Shown here: positions 22,919-32,864 of the stretch, piece after piece | How positions within the stretch are numbered: the first letter of the stretch is position 1 | Layout: each line of letters starts with the position of its first letter | Made by a program: the position numbers and the translations under genes | DNA from: Isoperla grammatica | Lineage: Eukaryota > Arthropoda > Insecta > Plecoptera > Perlodidae | DNA length: 64,000 nt | Direction: 5' to 3' | Assembly (NCBI GenBank): GCA_945910005.1 | Contig: OX246746.1 | Location: 25,877,075 to 25,941,074 of the forward strand | The notes under the pieces: model-generated | Database searches by the model: none | The model's input: the letters and a program-made list of their open reading frames with translations, nothing else | Told to the model about the DNA's origin: nothing

Positions 22919-23092
22919 AACCGTGTTCGAGCAAGCTCTTCGCGTGAGGAACCTAACTATGGACTTGCGCAATAACAGCTTCCGATCCGTTGCCAACCCC
23001 AATACTGGGGACAGGCCGGGCTTGCCACGAGCAATATTCCTTCAAGACTTACAGCTGGCGGAGAACCGCTGGACCTGTGACTGTGAGCTGGG
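22919..23092 (+). CDS. chp: Chaoptin penultimate exon (LRR end and C-terminal cap start)
   Basis: It follows GTAATTCCAG. The only open frame (entry after two bases of a codon) reads TVFEQALRVRNLTMDLRNNS, an LRR remnant, then LPRAIFLQDLQLAENRWTCD and CELG. This NxWxCDC pattern opens an LRR C-terminal cap. The donor GG|GTGAGT leaves phase 2 and matches the last exon exactly. Confidence 0.85.
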
Positions 23093-23261
23093 GTGAGTTC
23101 AGTAACAATCCTGTCTTTAGACTAACACACTTCTTCTTTTGTGAACATTTTTTTATTTTATTTTTATGGAAAGTACGTCGACATTACAACCAAATGAAAT
23201 CAGATCTCCATGCAAGGGCAGAATCGCCGCGCTTCGTGACGGAAAGGTATGCGAGGTATTT

Positions 23262-23965
23262 ATGCAAGCGCTTGTGTTGGGCAGGTGGGTGCAGCAGGTA
23301 TTAATGCGAGCACTTGTGTTGGGCAAGTGGGTGCAGGTATTAATGCAAGCACTTGTGTTGGGCAGGTGGGTGCAGGTATTAATGCAAGCGCTTGTGTTGG
23401 GCAGGTGGGTGGTGGTATTAATGCAAGCGCTTGTGTTGGGCAGGTGGGTGCAGGTATTAATGCAAGCGCTTGTGTTGGGCAGGTGGGGGCAGGTATTAAT
23501 GCAAGCGCTTGTGTTAGGCAGGTGGGTGCAGGTATTAATGCAAGCGCTTGTGTTGGGCAGGTGGGTGCAGCAGGTATTAATGCAAGCACTGGTTTTGGGC
23601 AGGTGGGTGCAGGTATTAATGCGAGCACTTAAGTGTTGGGCACGTGGGTAGTGGTATTAATGCGAGCGCTTGTGTTGGGCAGGTGGGTGCAGCTATTAAT
23701 GCAAGCGCTTGTGTTGGGCAGGTGGGTGCAGCTATTAATGCAAGCGCTTGTGTTAGGCAGGTGGGTGCAGGTATTAATGCAAGCGCTTGTGTTGGGCAGG
23801 TGGGTGCAGCAGGTATTAATGCAAGCACTGGTTTTGGGCAGGTGGGTGCAGGTATTAATGCGAGCACTTAAGTGTTGGGCACGTGGGTAGTGGTATTAAT
23901 GCGAGCGCTTGTGTTGGGCAGGTGGGTGCAGCTATTAATGCAAGCGCTCCTGTTGGCAGGTGGGT
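23262..23965 (+). repeat. Acceptor-site minisatellite in the last chaoptin intron
   Basis: About 17-18 units of 39 bases (some 42) repeat GGGCAG|GTGGGTG and GGTATTAATGCAAGC. The last unit merges into the real acceptor and exon start at 23960 (TGTTGGCAG|GTGGGTGGAGG). A higher-order copy of about 240 bases makes 23570-23700 recur at 23810-23940. Long open frames across it are repeat artefacts. Splicing to an upstream unit would shift the final exon out of frame. Confidence 0.93.
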
Positions 23966-24203
23966 GGAGGTGTGGAGCCGCAAGCAACGACAATACTTGT
24001 GTCGCGAACATGAAGAACCAAGGTGCGGACAAAACGACGACGATTTACGAGTGGCAACTTGCATCAACAAGAACAATGTCTCACTGATGCAGACCTTCAA
24101 GGCTGATATCGAATGTGGTTGGGGTTCGGGAGCCCAACAACTCAGCTTCCATTTATCGTTCATCCTCATGCCTACTATAGCGTCAATCTTTATAGCTCTG
24201 TAG
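23960..24203 (+). CDS. chp: Chaoptin last exon (C-terminal cap and GPI signal)
   Basis: Joined to the previous exon it reads CDCELGWVEVWSRKQRQYLC, continuing the Cys-rich cap (REHEEPRCG, later VATCINKNN). The protein ends with a small-residue region (ECGWGSGAQ) and a hydrophobic tail (LSFHLSFILMPTIASIFIAL) followed directly by TAG. That is the layout of a GPI-attachment signal, as known for chaoptin. The exon start coincides with the end of the minisatellite. Confidence 0.9.
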
Positions 24204-24794
24204 TTTTACGAAACTTTCATATTTGTTCTCTTTTCCGTTGCATATATTTGTGATACTCCAATGCCAAGAAGTCTCAAACCGGCCCCTAATTTCAATTCCT
24301 AGACAATCATATTCACATATCTCTATGCTAGAAACCTGCATATTTAGTACGCTAAATGCTAATTCCGAAATGATGTTTTTAATTTGTTCCGTTAGAAAAT
24401 ATGAAGGTTTAATTTCTTTAAATATAATTGCAAAATATACTGAAATATTACATTTCCAATTATTAAATATACAACACAATTATTATTACTTTTTGTTCTA
24501 AAAACACAAATATCACGACTTCCATATAAAACATCACTTATTGTATCTAAACATTCTCTTCTACATAAAGTAGCAAAACGTATTGGAGGTGATTATTTTT
24601 TATCTTGTAACGGTATGTATTCGAAAATATGTTTTGGCGCGTTAGAATCATTGAATTTTGCGCCAGTCATTTAAAAACATGCTTGCTTCTGTTGCCAACA
24701 CTTACAAATTATTGCACTTGCACTTTCAGGTAGGCTTAAGAGTTGAGTAAAAGTTTGGAAAAATTTGATAGATGCGAAGGTATCTTTGCTGGAC

Positions 24795-24800
24795 AATAAA
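24795..24800 (+). terminator. Candidate chaoptin poly(A) signal
   Basis: AATAAA about 590 bases after the stop. Positions 24204-24794 would be the AT-rich 3' untranslated region. Confidence 0.4.
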
Positions 24801-24894
24801 AAGGTGTTACCAGTTTTGAAATGTCGTAGAGAAGAGAACTCGGTATCAATTAAGAGTTTGAGAGGTTTGGGGGAAAGGGGTGTATGAGTCCTGG

Positions 24895-25247
24895 CAGTGG
24901 CGTATCCAAGGGGGCTTGGGGAGCCTGCCCCAACCCCTCCCCCAAAATTCCAGCTTTAATTTTATTCTGCAAATCATCTTAATTTACTCAAAAAATTAAA
25001 TACCTTTACGTATTAATTTCTCTATTTGTTTAGTCAGGAAACACTCCCGTACGTGAAATTGTATGTATATGTGTAAGTAATTGTATCCCGTTAGGTAGGT
25101 AAAGCACCCTTACTTCTTCTAAAACACATTGTGGGGAACATCCCCTCACACCCCCCCATTGTGTTGTTTGTTGAGCACATTCTTACAGTTATGTCCGACT
25201 CAGGGCAGCCCCCCCCACACTTAAATATTATCCTGCGTACGCCACTG
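24895..25247. mobile_element. hAT-type MITE, 353 bp
   Basis: The ends are CAGTGGCGTATCC and, complemented, CAGTGGCGTACGC. The flanking 8-mers AGTCCTGG (24887-24894) and AGTCCTAG (25248-25255) match at seven of eight positions. There is no coding capacity. The ends are related to those of the element at 2342 (CAGTGGCGT). Confidence 0.82.
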
Positions 25248-25445
25248 AGTCCTAGGCAGTAGTTGTTCCACCAAACTCGAGAGAACGTCCCAATATGGAT
25301 GGCGTAGGACTAGCCTGATAGAAGAAATATGGGGGGTGTGTTGCCCTAGTGATCACTCCACAGAAGATTTGGACTAAACGGGGCCAAACCCAGGGCGAAA
25401 CCATTCAGCCGAAGCCAACGTTTGAATAGACCCCGTCTTGGGGAG

Positions 25446-25585
25446 GAACGCGTTCCTTTTTTAGGAACTTTTATGGGAACGCGTTTCTTTTGTAGGGGTT
25501 TTTATGGGAACACGTTCCTTTTTTGGAACTTTTATGGGAACGCGTTTCTTTTGTAGGGGCTTTTATGGGAACACGTTCCTTTTCT
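25446..25585. repeat. GAACGCGTTC-type short tandem repeat
   Basis: About two units of ~63 bases with alternating GGAACGCGTTTCTTTTGTAG and GGAACACGTTCCTTTT blocks separated by TTTTATGG. Diverged GGAAC blocks continue to about 25920. Confidence 0.7.
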
Positions 25586-26576
25586 TAAATCGGGAACTTG
25601 TAACGTGAAAAGTTACTATTTCGTGGGAACTTGGAATGAATTTAACGTTCCATTATAAGTTCCTTTCACCGTCAAAATCCCGCTGAATTCCAGTACCTGA
25701 TATCGTAAACTTCAGAATAAAACATTTCTTGGGACTTTCCGTATTTGTTGACCCCCTAGTCAGATTCCGAGTGGTTTAATAAATAAAAGAATTAGATTTT
25801 AAGTAATTTTAAAAGGAACGTGAAAGGGACCAAATTCCTTTTAAAGGAACGTCTCAGTTCTTTTGTAAGCAATAGTAACTTAACTTTCCAAAGTTCCTTT
25901 TTTGGGAGAACTTGTCCAAGACTGGTTATAACCCCTAAGGCAGCTTTATAATCTAAATTGTAAACTGCAAGCAAAATGATTTATTTGACAAGTTAGTCAA
26001 ATGTAGAGTTTACTGTCAGTCAGTCTACTATCACATTATGTAACTGTTTACTGTTGTCATGTGCCGAGATTTTCAACAAGTTGCACTGAACTGAATGTTA
26101 TCGCATTTCTAGATTCTCATGTTTGTGATAATAGTTTATTTCAATTCTGTATAAGTGTAAATGTCATATTGAACACAATAAAACCTCTTGCTTCTCTGGT
26201 ACAGCGTGCGTATACACAATTATTGTTAGCCTAGTAAGGGCATGAGCAACTATGTCCATCTGCTCACATTTCCTTGAAACAATATTCTATGATTCTCAAT
26301 CGGAGAATTATGCATGTTTAATTTTATAATTGTAACATTCGTTTGTGTGTCCTGCATCTATTAAAATTAAACTAATAGCAAAAGCCTCTACTAAAAATAT
26401 GATGTAATTGTAATTCTAATCAGTTCTAAGTCTCATGAAAAAGGGGTGATTGACAGTGGACAAAAGTAGGCAATATGATATAATGGGTGATGTGATTGTT
26501 GGTGTTTTGAAAATATGAATGCGACCCTATCTTACTATCTAACCAAATCAAAAGTCCATCATTACTTCATTATCAG
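25586..26576. other. Intergenic, no gene seen
   Basis: AT-rich. Only diverged GGAAC-type repeat blocks were seen. Confidence 0.5.
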
Positions 26577-26750
26577 GTCCAGGTTCATTTGTATATTGTC
26601 GACGTTTGTATGAATTGATGGTACAACCTTTTGATGGCGTTAAAATAGTGCCACAGGAAGTTCTGCGGCTTGCTGGCTCGGTGGTAGAGCGAACGTTGGT
26701 GGCTGAGCGACCAGATGCCAAGAGTACATGGATACGTGTGCAAGTGGAAG
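26577..26750 (+). CDS. Candidate internal exon, unknown gene
   Basis: It is bounded by an acceptor (CATTATCAG, or CAG six bases later) and a donor (GTGGAAG|GTAGGA). Entry and exit phases are equal. The open frame reads PGSFVYCRRLYELMVQPFDG then VKIVPQEVLRLAGSVVERTL and ends WIRVQVE. It has balanced, protein-like composition in otherwise AT-rich DNA. I do not recognise the protein. It lies between chaoptin and the PMCA 3' end, on the chaoptin strand. Confidence 0.45.
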
Positions 26751-27188
26751 GTAGGATACTGTAGACTGAGCACACTGGAATCATTCTATTCTACGATAAA
26801 AGAGAGGACAGATGTATATCTAGATAGGAGTGTCTTCCAGATATGAGGTGACACCAAAACTAGTACAAAAGTCTACAAACCCTTAATGACTTGTATACAA
26901 AGAAAATAAATCTGAGCATTGTGTTGCTAGCTGGTGTATGCTTTGAATTCTCGGAAAATATTACAATCATTATTTGAAACTTCATGTGGTAGGAGTCTCC
27001 AATAATATGTTTGTGCCAGTGAAAGTGTACAAAATGTGTGTAACAATTCCGATTTTTTAGAAATGCTTGAAATTGAATACAAAATTATATATCAAAGATA
27101 TGACCCAAAAAGTTTCTAGATTTACAGTTCCCATATTTTGTGCCATTGAAACTACTTAATGGTACAGATTTAATTCCTGTGTCTACAG

Positions 27189-27225
27189 CTTTTACTATGG
27201 AAGAAATTCATAAGAGACAACCATT
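27189..27225 (+). CDS. Candidate small exon following 26750
   Basis: It has an acceptor (GTGTCTACAG) and a donor (CCATT|GTGAGT). The 37 bases continue the frame of the previous exon as AFTMEEIHKRQP. It is short, so it could be chance. A further splice-bounded open stretch at 29049-29150 (LPMMNSHKNMEEIHSPSPTK) and another at about 29944-30195 do not fit the phase directly. Confidence 0.25.
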
Positions 27226-30203
27226 GTGAGTTCTTCAAAAGTGATTTTTTTAAGTATTACAAACTGTTTTGAAGTAAATTGGAATGAAATCAGAAAACAT
27301 TAATTTAAACATTAAGTTATGACATTATACAAACTATTATTCTGTTTCCAAGAAATGAAATGAGAAAGTGATTTAAGCTTGGAGATAATTAGACAAGGAT
27401 GTGGTTTCAAATTATCTTCCACCAATGTAAGCGGTTTCTGGTTCACTTGGTGAATCCGTTTGTAATATTTCTTGTTGATGCAATAAAGGCCAGTCAAAAG
27501 AGATGTGTTAGCTAAATGAACTCACAATGTCGAGCAAATGTCCTAAGACGAGGTACACAGGATTTAGAAAGAAAAAGGGTCATCAAAAAGGTCCTTTGTT
27601 TTTATTTGCTCATATCCATTGTTACACATTTCACTTTTCAACAATACTTCTAAAAACATCTAGTGACTAAATAATTTAATGAAATAATATAATTATTATC
27701 TAGGCAACAAAAAAATAGTAAAGCATGTATTCTTGTTTTCTGGAGACGCACGTAAACTAACAACCTGCAGCACTTTATAAAAACACGTGGCTGCCAGGAG
27801 CTAACTTCGAGTGACAGATAAATGTGACTTAACTGGGTGCGGATAAAGGAAAATGGGCAACAGATAAGGGCTCGATAAATAAAGACCAAAAACTGGGACA
27901 ACTAGTCACTCTAAGACAACCTATTTAATGTTATAATCTAGCGCCTGAATGTAAACTTAACATTTCACCTTAAATTTTAGAATTACCTATTAATTAACAA
28001 GGTTATATGTTACCCAGTTTCCAAAGGCAGGAAACCAGCGCAGTGTAATAATTAGTTGAGATTACTCGAATTGTGTCAAACACACGTACTGCAAGAAGTA
28101 ACCCCTTCTTTCGAACACGTATTATGGCAAACTGAAAGGAGCAAAAGGGACATCGGATACGGTTGTTTTGCAACTTCTGACAGCAGGAAATATGTAGTTT
28201 TTTTTTAACAGCTTTCATATTTTGCTTATGAATGTTTTAAGTACTTTCAATCAGACTTGGAGCAGTTTGTCTGTGGATCAACATCAAGTTAACCTCTATA
28301 GAATGAATGAATGTACTATAATATAAGCTACTCTAATAAGACTAAGCAATAGTGGCAGTTTGAACACAATTTCTCATAGTTTTAACACATTTAAAAATGC
28401 AAAACTTAATATTTGCACCATTTTGCAATAAATACACAACTCAACATAAATTCACACATAACGATTTAAAAAGTACAAGTCTTTAATTGAAATATGACCA
28501 GAAATAAAATAATGCTTTACAGGTACCTTAGAGTGATCATCATATAATGGTACTGAAAGAAAGAGAAACTTAATATCTGTGTCTCACGAGTAGAATCGAA
28601 AAGAACGTGTAGGTCGACACTAACGCAGGTTACAGTTTGTACAGTCATGTTCAATAAACACCGGTGAACAAGGCTCAAGACCAAAACAAAGTGTACTTAC
28701 AAGAACATGAACACTCATAATGCAAGACCCATCGTAATGTTCAAAGTACATTTGTGAGCGAGTTAAAGCAAAACAGTAGTATAAACACTAAACAGTATTA
28801 TACTTAACATTATATGGGAATTTAACAAAACAAAAGACATTTAATAAGAATTTAGACTCAACATTAACCATATTTTACCCCAACAGTCCCCGAACATAGA
28901 AAGCAGCTCCGTTTGGATGTAAACGGGCAAGTAGGAATATTGTCACGCCCACTTTCAGCCAGTCATTTTAAGGACTGTAGTATTCATATCTACCCACACA
29001 ATTTTGTCTTTTGGTACGAACAAAAACCAAATTTCTATTACTTTACAGTTACCTATGATGAACTCTCATAAGAATATGGAAGAAATTCACTCCCCATCTC
29101 CAACCAAACCTGCCAGGTGTGAGACGGACAGACCAAATGTCAACGATCGTAGGTAACCTACTAAAATTATTATGATTCATTTACTTATTACTACAATTTC
29201 AACATAAAAGTATGTACACACGTTTCAACTTTCAACATAATTATATTAGTGAACTAGTAATGGTATAATTCCTTGATAGCCAAGATGAGGGTGTCTTTGG
29301 AAATCAAGTACTAGTGCAAGGGTGGCTGAATTAAAGCTTGCTAACAACATGTATTTGTGCACTTACATGTGTTGCAATAAGTACTACTGTTGTGCCAAAG
29401 TGCACTTAACACTGTTGCCCCCGGTTTCTTTGGATGAGCTAGATAATGTGGAGAAAACACTGACCTAATATTAAAAAAATACATACCATATCTTTTTAAC
29501 AAGGTATTTTGTGAAAACAACTAATTCGTAGTAGCAATTAGCATGGGATGGAAACAAAAGGGGTAAAAGGGAGGACCAGACTGCTAAATTGCTGTCTAGA
29601 GCCTCTTAACTGGAAAGTACTAGTTTAACAATGATAAAACAGGCATCATCTACAATATTGTGGTCTTTGTTTTTGGTTACTTTTGAAATGTTGAAATTAC
29701 TACTCCATTTTGTTGGCTTGACTCTACGTAAGCTTAAAACACAAGTGCAAGTAAAGGTAGCCTGCACTTGCCTGCCTGCCTTGCTTAGGAAGAGTAGTAC
29801 AAGACTATAAGGGTTAGAACTATTGGTATGTATTGCACGTGAAATCTACAGCGCATCTGGTGAGACTCGTTTCATTTGCTTCTACGTACAGATGAAAATC
29901 TCTATCAGTCAATAATTTGATACTTTTTACTTTACTTTTAACAGCCCATGGAAAGTTCTTATGAACTAATGCATAATGCAACATCTAGAATTTTTCTCTT
30001 TGTACAGACAGAAAATTGCAGTCACACAACAGATTTACAGAGTATAAGCCCAAAGAAAACCACGAGTTGCTCGTGTGAACAACACGAAACCTACAAGCGA
30101 GAACGACGAACCCTGGCCCAACAACTCAAGGCTTTTGCCCCCCCTCCCACCCCCCTCTTAAAAAGACACTTGGCTTACTGTCTTCCTTTCACATAGTAAA
30201 CTT
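27226..30203. other. AT-rich region downstream of PMCA
   Basis: It may hold the long 3' untranslated region of the PMCA transcript (minus strand) and tail exons of the unidentified plus-strand gene. No firm feature. Confidence 0.35.
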
Positions 30204-30209
30204 GTTTAT
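30204..30209 (-). terminator. Candidate PMCA poly(A) signal (distal isoform)
   Basis: TTTATT on the plus strand reads AATAAA on the minus strand, about 440 bases after the distal stop codon. Other copies exist further on. Confidence 0.3.
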
Positions 30210-30645
30210 TTTTCAATCATTACTCTGTGTAATTAGTAATTACTTATGAATATACATGCATAAAACGTCATTAACTCATCTCATATAGTTTTAAACTTGT
30301 TCAACAATGCTGTACAATTCGTTCACTACAGCCCGCACTTTGGCATGAATCCCCCGGTTATCTTTGCAAACACATAGAGAGAAACAAAGCGGGGAGAAGT
30401 CGAAAGAAGTGGTACAAGACGCAAGATTAAATAGAAAGGAAAACTGCAATGGACAACATCACTTCCAAAAGTAGTGACTTGACTGGGGACGCTGCCTGCA
30501 CTCACCCACGGCACCTCAGCTCTGCTAGAGTCTATTTTGGAGGAAAGGCTGTCCTTAGAACTAGGTGATATTTTTGGTATATGTATTGATTTGATAAATA
30601 TATACAATTATATTTTCAAATATATTCTTCCGCGCACGCTCTCGT

Positions 30646-30861
30646 CTAGACGGCGGTTTCCGTGTGACTGTGCGAAGACAGCCGCTCCACGTCGATCTCC
30701 GGGACGGCAAGCTCGTCTAGGACGTTGTCGGCGTACTCGATGGAAGATGTCTGTGATAATCGTTTGCTCAGGGAGGACTGCTTGCGTAGAGCCTCGGCCA
30801 GCGAGGGATTATCTCCGTACCTCGTGTCGAGGCCTTGACGGAAAGCGTTTACTACTCGGAT
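30646..30861 (-). CDS. PMCA distal terminal exon (ETAV tail)
   Basis: The acceptor TTCTTCTAG is followed in phase 0 by IRVVNAFRQGLDTRYGDNPS. This supplies the second half of the calmodulin-binding helix after LQTQ of exon 54259-54403. The tail continues with SSLSKRLSQTSSIEYAD and IDVERLSSHSHTETAV, then TAG (71 residues). The RQxS-type serines are plausible kinase sites. The last four residues, ETAV, are a class I PDZ ligand like those of vertebrate b-type PMCA variants. The exon lies about 13 kb beyond the other alternative exons, so its use depends on skipping the proximal terminal exons. Confidence 0.88.
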   Translation of the reverse strand: MRVVNAFRQGLDTRYGDNPSLAEALRKQSSLSKRLSQTSSIEYADNVLDELAVPEIDVERLSSHSHTETAV

Positions 30862-31179
30862 CTAGAAGAACAGACAATGCAACGCCGACACAATTAATCC
30901 GTGTTGGAGACCGTCGACGGTGTAAACGTCAGAACATCGACATGCCGTAGTTGTAACGTTTTAAAACGACTACCCAATTCATGCTGGAGAATGTAGGTGT
31001 AAGATATAACCATCGAAATAATTTCGTTACGTTTTACTGTATTTTCCGTAACTGTGTACAATGTATACAAGTTGAAGGGGCAATAGTATTCAGAAAATAC
31101 TGTGTTTTTGTTTAATATTTTCACCAAAGGTGCTTACTGATGACCATGATATTGAAACATCAGATCAGAAGGCATTGTT

Positions 31180-32428
31180 TGTGTTTGTGCACAATAGCAC
31201 AATGATATCTGAGAGGCTCTAAGCCAAGAACGGAGCACGTTAAGGCTAGTTGAGTGTTTCTAGATATCAGAATGCAAGTAACACACTTGTGCACAGTAGC
31301 ACAATGATATCTGAGAGGTTCTAAAGCCAAGAACTGAGCACGTCAAGGCTAGTTGAGTGTTTCTAGATATCAGAATGCATGTAATACACTTGTGCACAGT
31401 AGCACAATGATATCTGAGAGGCTCTAAAGCCAAGAACGGAGCACATCAAGGCTAGTTGAGTGTTTCTAGATATCAGAATGCATGTAACACACTTGTGCAC
31501 AGTAGCACAATGATATCTGAGAGGCTCTAAAGCCAAGAACAGAGCACGTCAAGGCTAGTTGAGTGTTTCTAAATATCAGAATGCAAGTAACACACTTGTG
31601 CACAGTAGCACAATGATATCTGAGAGGCTCTAAAGCCAAGAACGGAGCACGTCAAGGCTAGTTGAGTGTTTCTAGATATCAGAATGCAAGTAACACACTT
31701 GTGCACAGTAGCACAATGATATCTGAGAGGCTCTAAAGCCAAGAACGGAGCACGTCAAGGCTAGTTGAGTGTTTCTAGATATCAGAATGCATGTAACACA
31801 CTTGTGCACAGTAGCACAATGATATCTGAGAGGCTCTAAAGCCAAGAACTTGAACATGTCAAGGCTAGTTGAGTGTTTCTAGATATCAGAATGCATGTAA
31901 TACACTTGTGCACAGTAGCACAATGATATCTGAGAGGCTCTTAAGCCAAGAACTTGAACATGTCAAGGCTAGTTGAGTGTTTCTAGATATCAGAATGCAT
32001 GTAATACACTTGTGCACAGTAGCACAATGATATCTGAGAGGCTCTAAAGCCAAGAACGGAGCACGTCAAGGCTAGTTGAGTGTTTCTAGATATCAGAATG
32101 CAAGTAACACACTTGTGCACAGTAGCACAATGATATCTGAGAGGCTCTAAAGCCAAGAACGGAGCACGTCAAGGCTAGTTGAGTGTTTCTAGATATCAGA
32201 ATGCATGTAACACACTTGTGCACAGTAGCACAATGATATCTGAGAGGCTCTAAAGCCAAGAACTTGAACATGTCAAGGCTAGTTGAGTGTTTCTAGATAT
32301 CAGAATGCATGTAATACACTTGTGCACAGTAGCACAATGATATCTGAGAGGCTCTTAAGCCAAGAACTTGAACACGTCAAGGCTAGTTGAGTGCTTCTAG
32401 ATATCAGAATGCATGTAACACACTTGTA
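31180..32428. repeat. 103-bp satellite, about twelve copies
   Basis: GCACAATGATATCTGAGAGG recurs about every 103 bases. Copies differ by few substitutions, and some share a variant (AACTTGAACA for AACGGAGCAC) in a higher-order pattern. It lies in the last PMCA intron. Confidence 0.96.
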
Positions 32429-32435
32429 ACACTCT

Positions 32436-32864
32436 TCAATGGGAGCTTTTCATAGGGCTACTATGGTTCATGGTAGCTTTACGTTAAAAACCACACACAA
32501 TTTTCATTTTTTAAATTATATCTCAAGAATGGACCTTAAAATCGAAAATCTGAATCTACAGCAGACTCTGGTTTGGTGTGCCCTACAGACTGAATGCTCT
32601 AAATGCGTCGAACATTATACATAATCAGTATGGTTATTATTTGTAATTAATTTTGTTACAAATTATAGATTTAATAATCAAAAAATAATTATGCTACTGA
32701 TTATAATATTTTTTCAGTCTGTAGGGCTTACCAAACCACAGTCGCTGTTGACAGATTTTCGGTTTCCAGGTTCATTCTCGAGATATAATTTAAAAATACA
32801 AATGCTGTGTGGTTTTTAACGTAAAGCTACCCTTTGCTCTTAACTGTACTACCAAGCCCATTGA
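32436..32864. repeat. 429-bp near-palindrome (foldback element)
   Basis: The ends TCAATGGGAGC and, complemented, TCAATGGGCTTGG are followed by matching arms (for example TAGCTTTACGTTAAAAACCA against TGGTTTTTAACGTAAAGCTA). The arms extend nearly to a centre around 32650. No convincing target duplication. It starts eight bases after the satellite ends, which suggests insertion at the array edge. Confidence 0.8.

Noticed and set aside
23166..24087. Long open frames of 75-161 codons with WVQVLMQALVLGR or GINASACVGQVGA repeats
   Set aside because: They arise because the 39-bp minisatellite unit is a multiple of three. No start context or independent evidence for protein.
26640..26680. tRNA A-box-like TGGCTCGGTGGTAGAGCG
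   Set aside because: No B box follows at the right distance, and the segment is better explained as coding exon.
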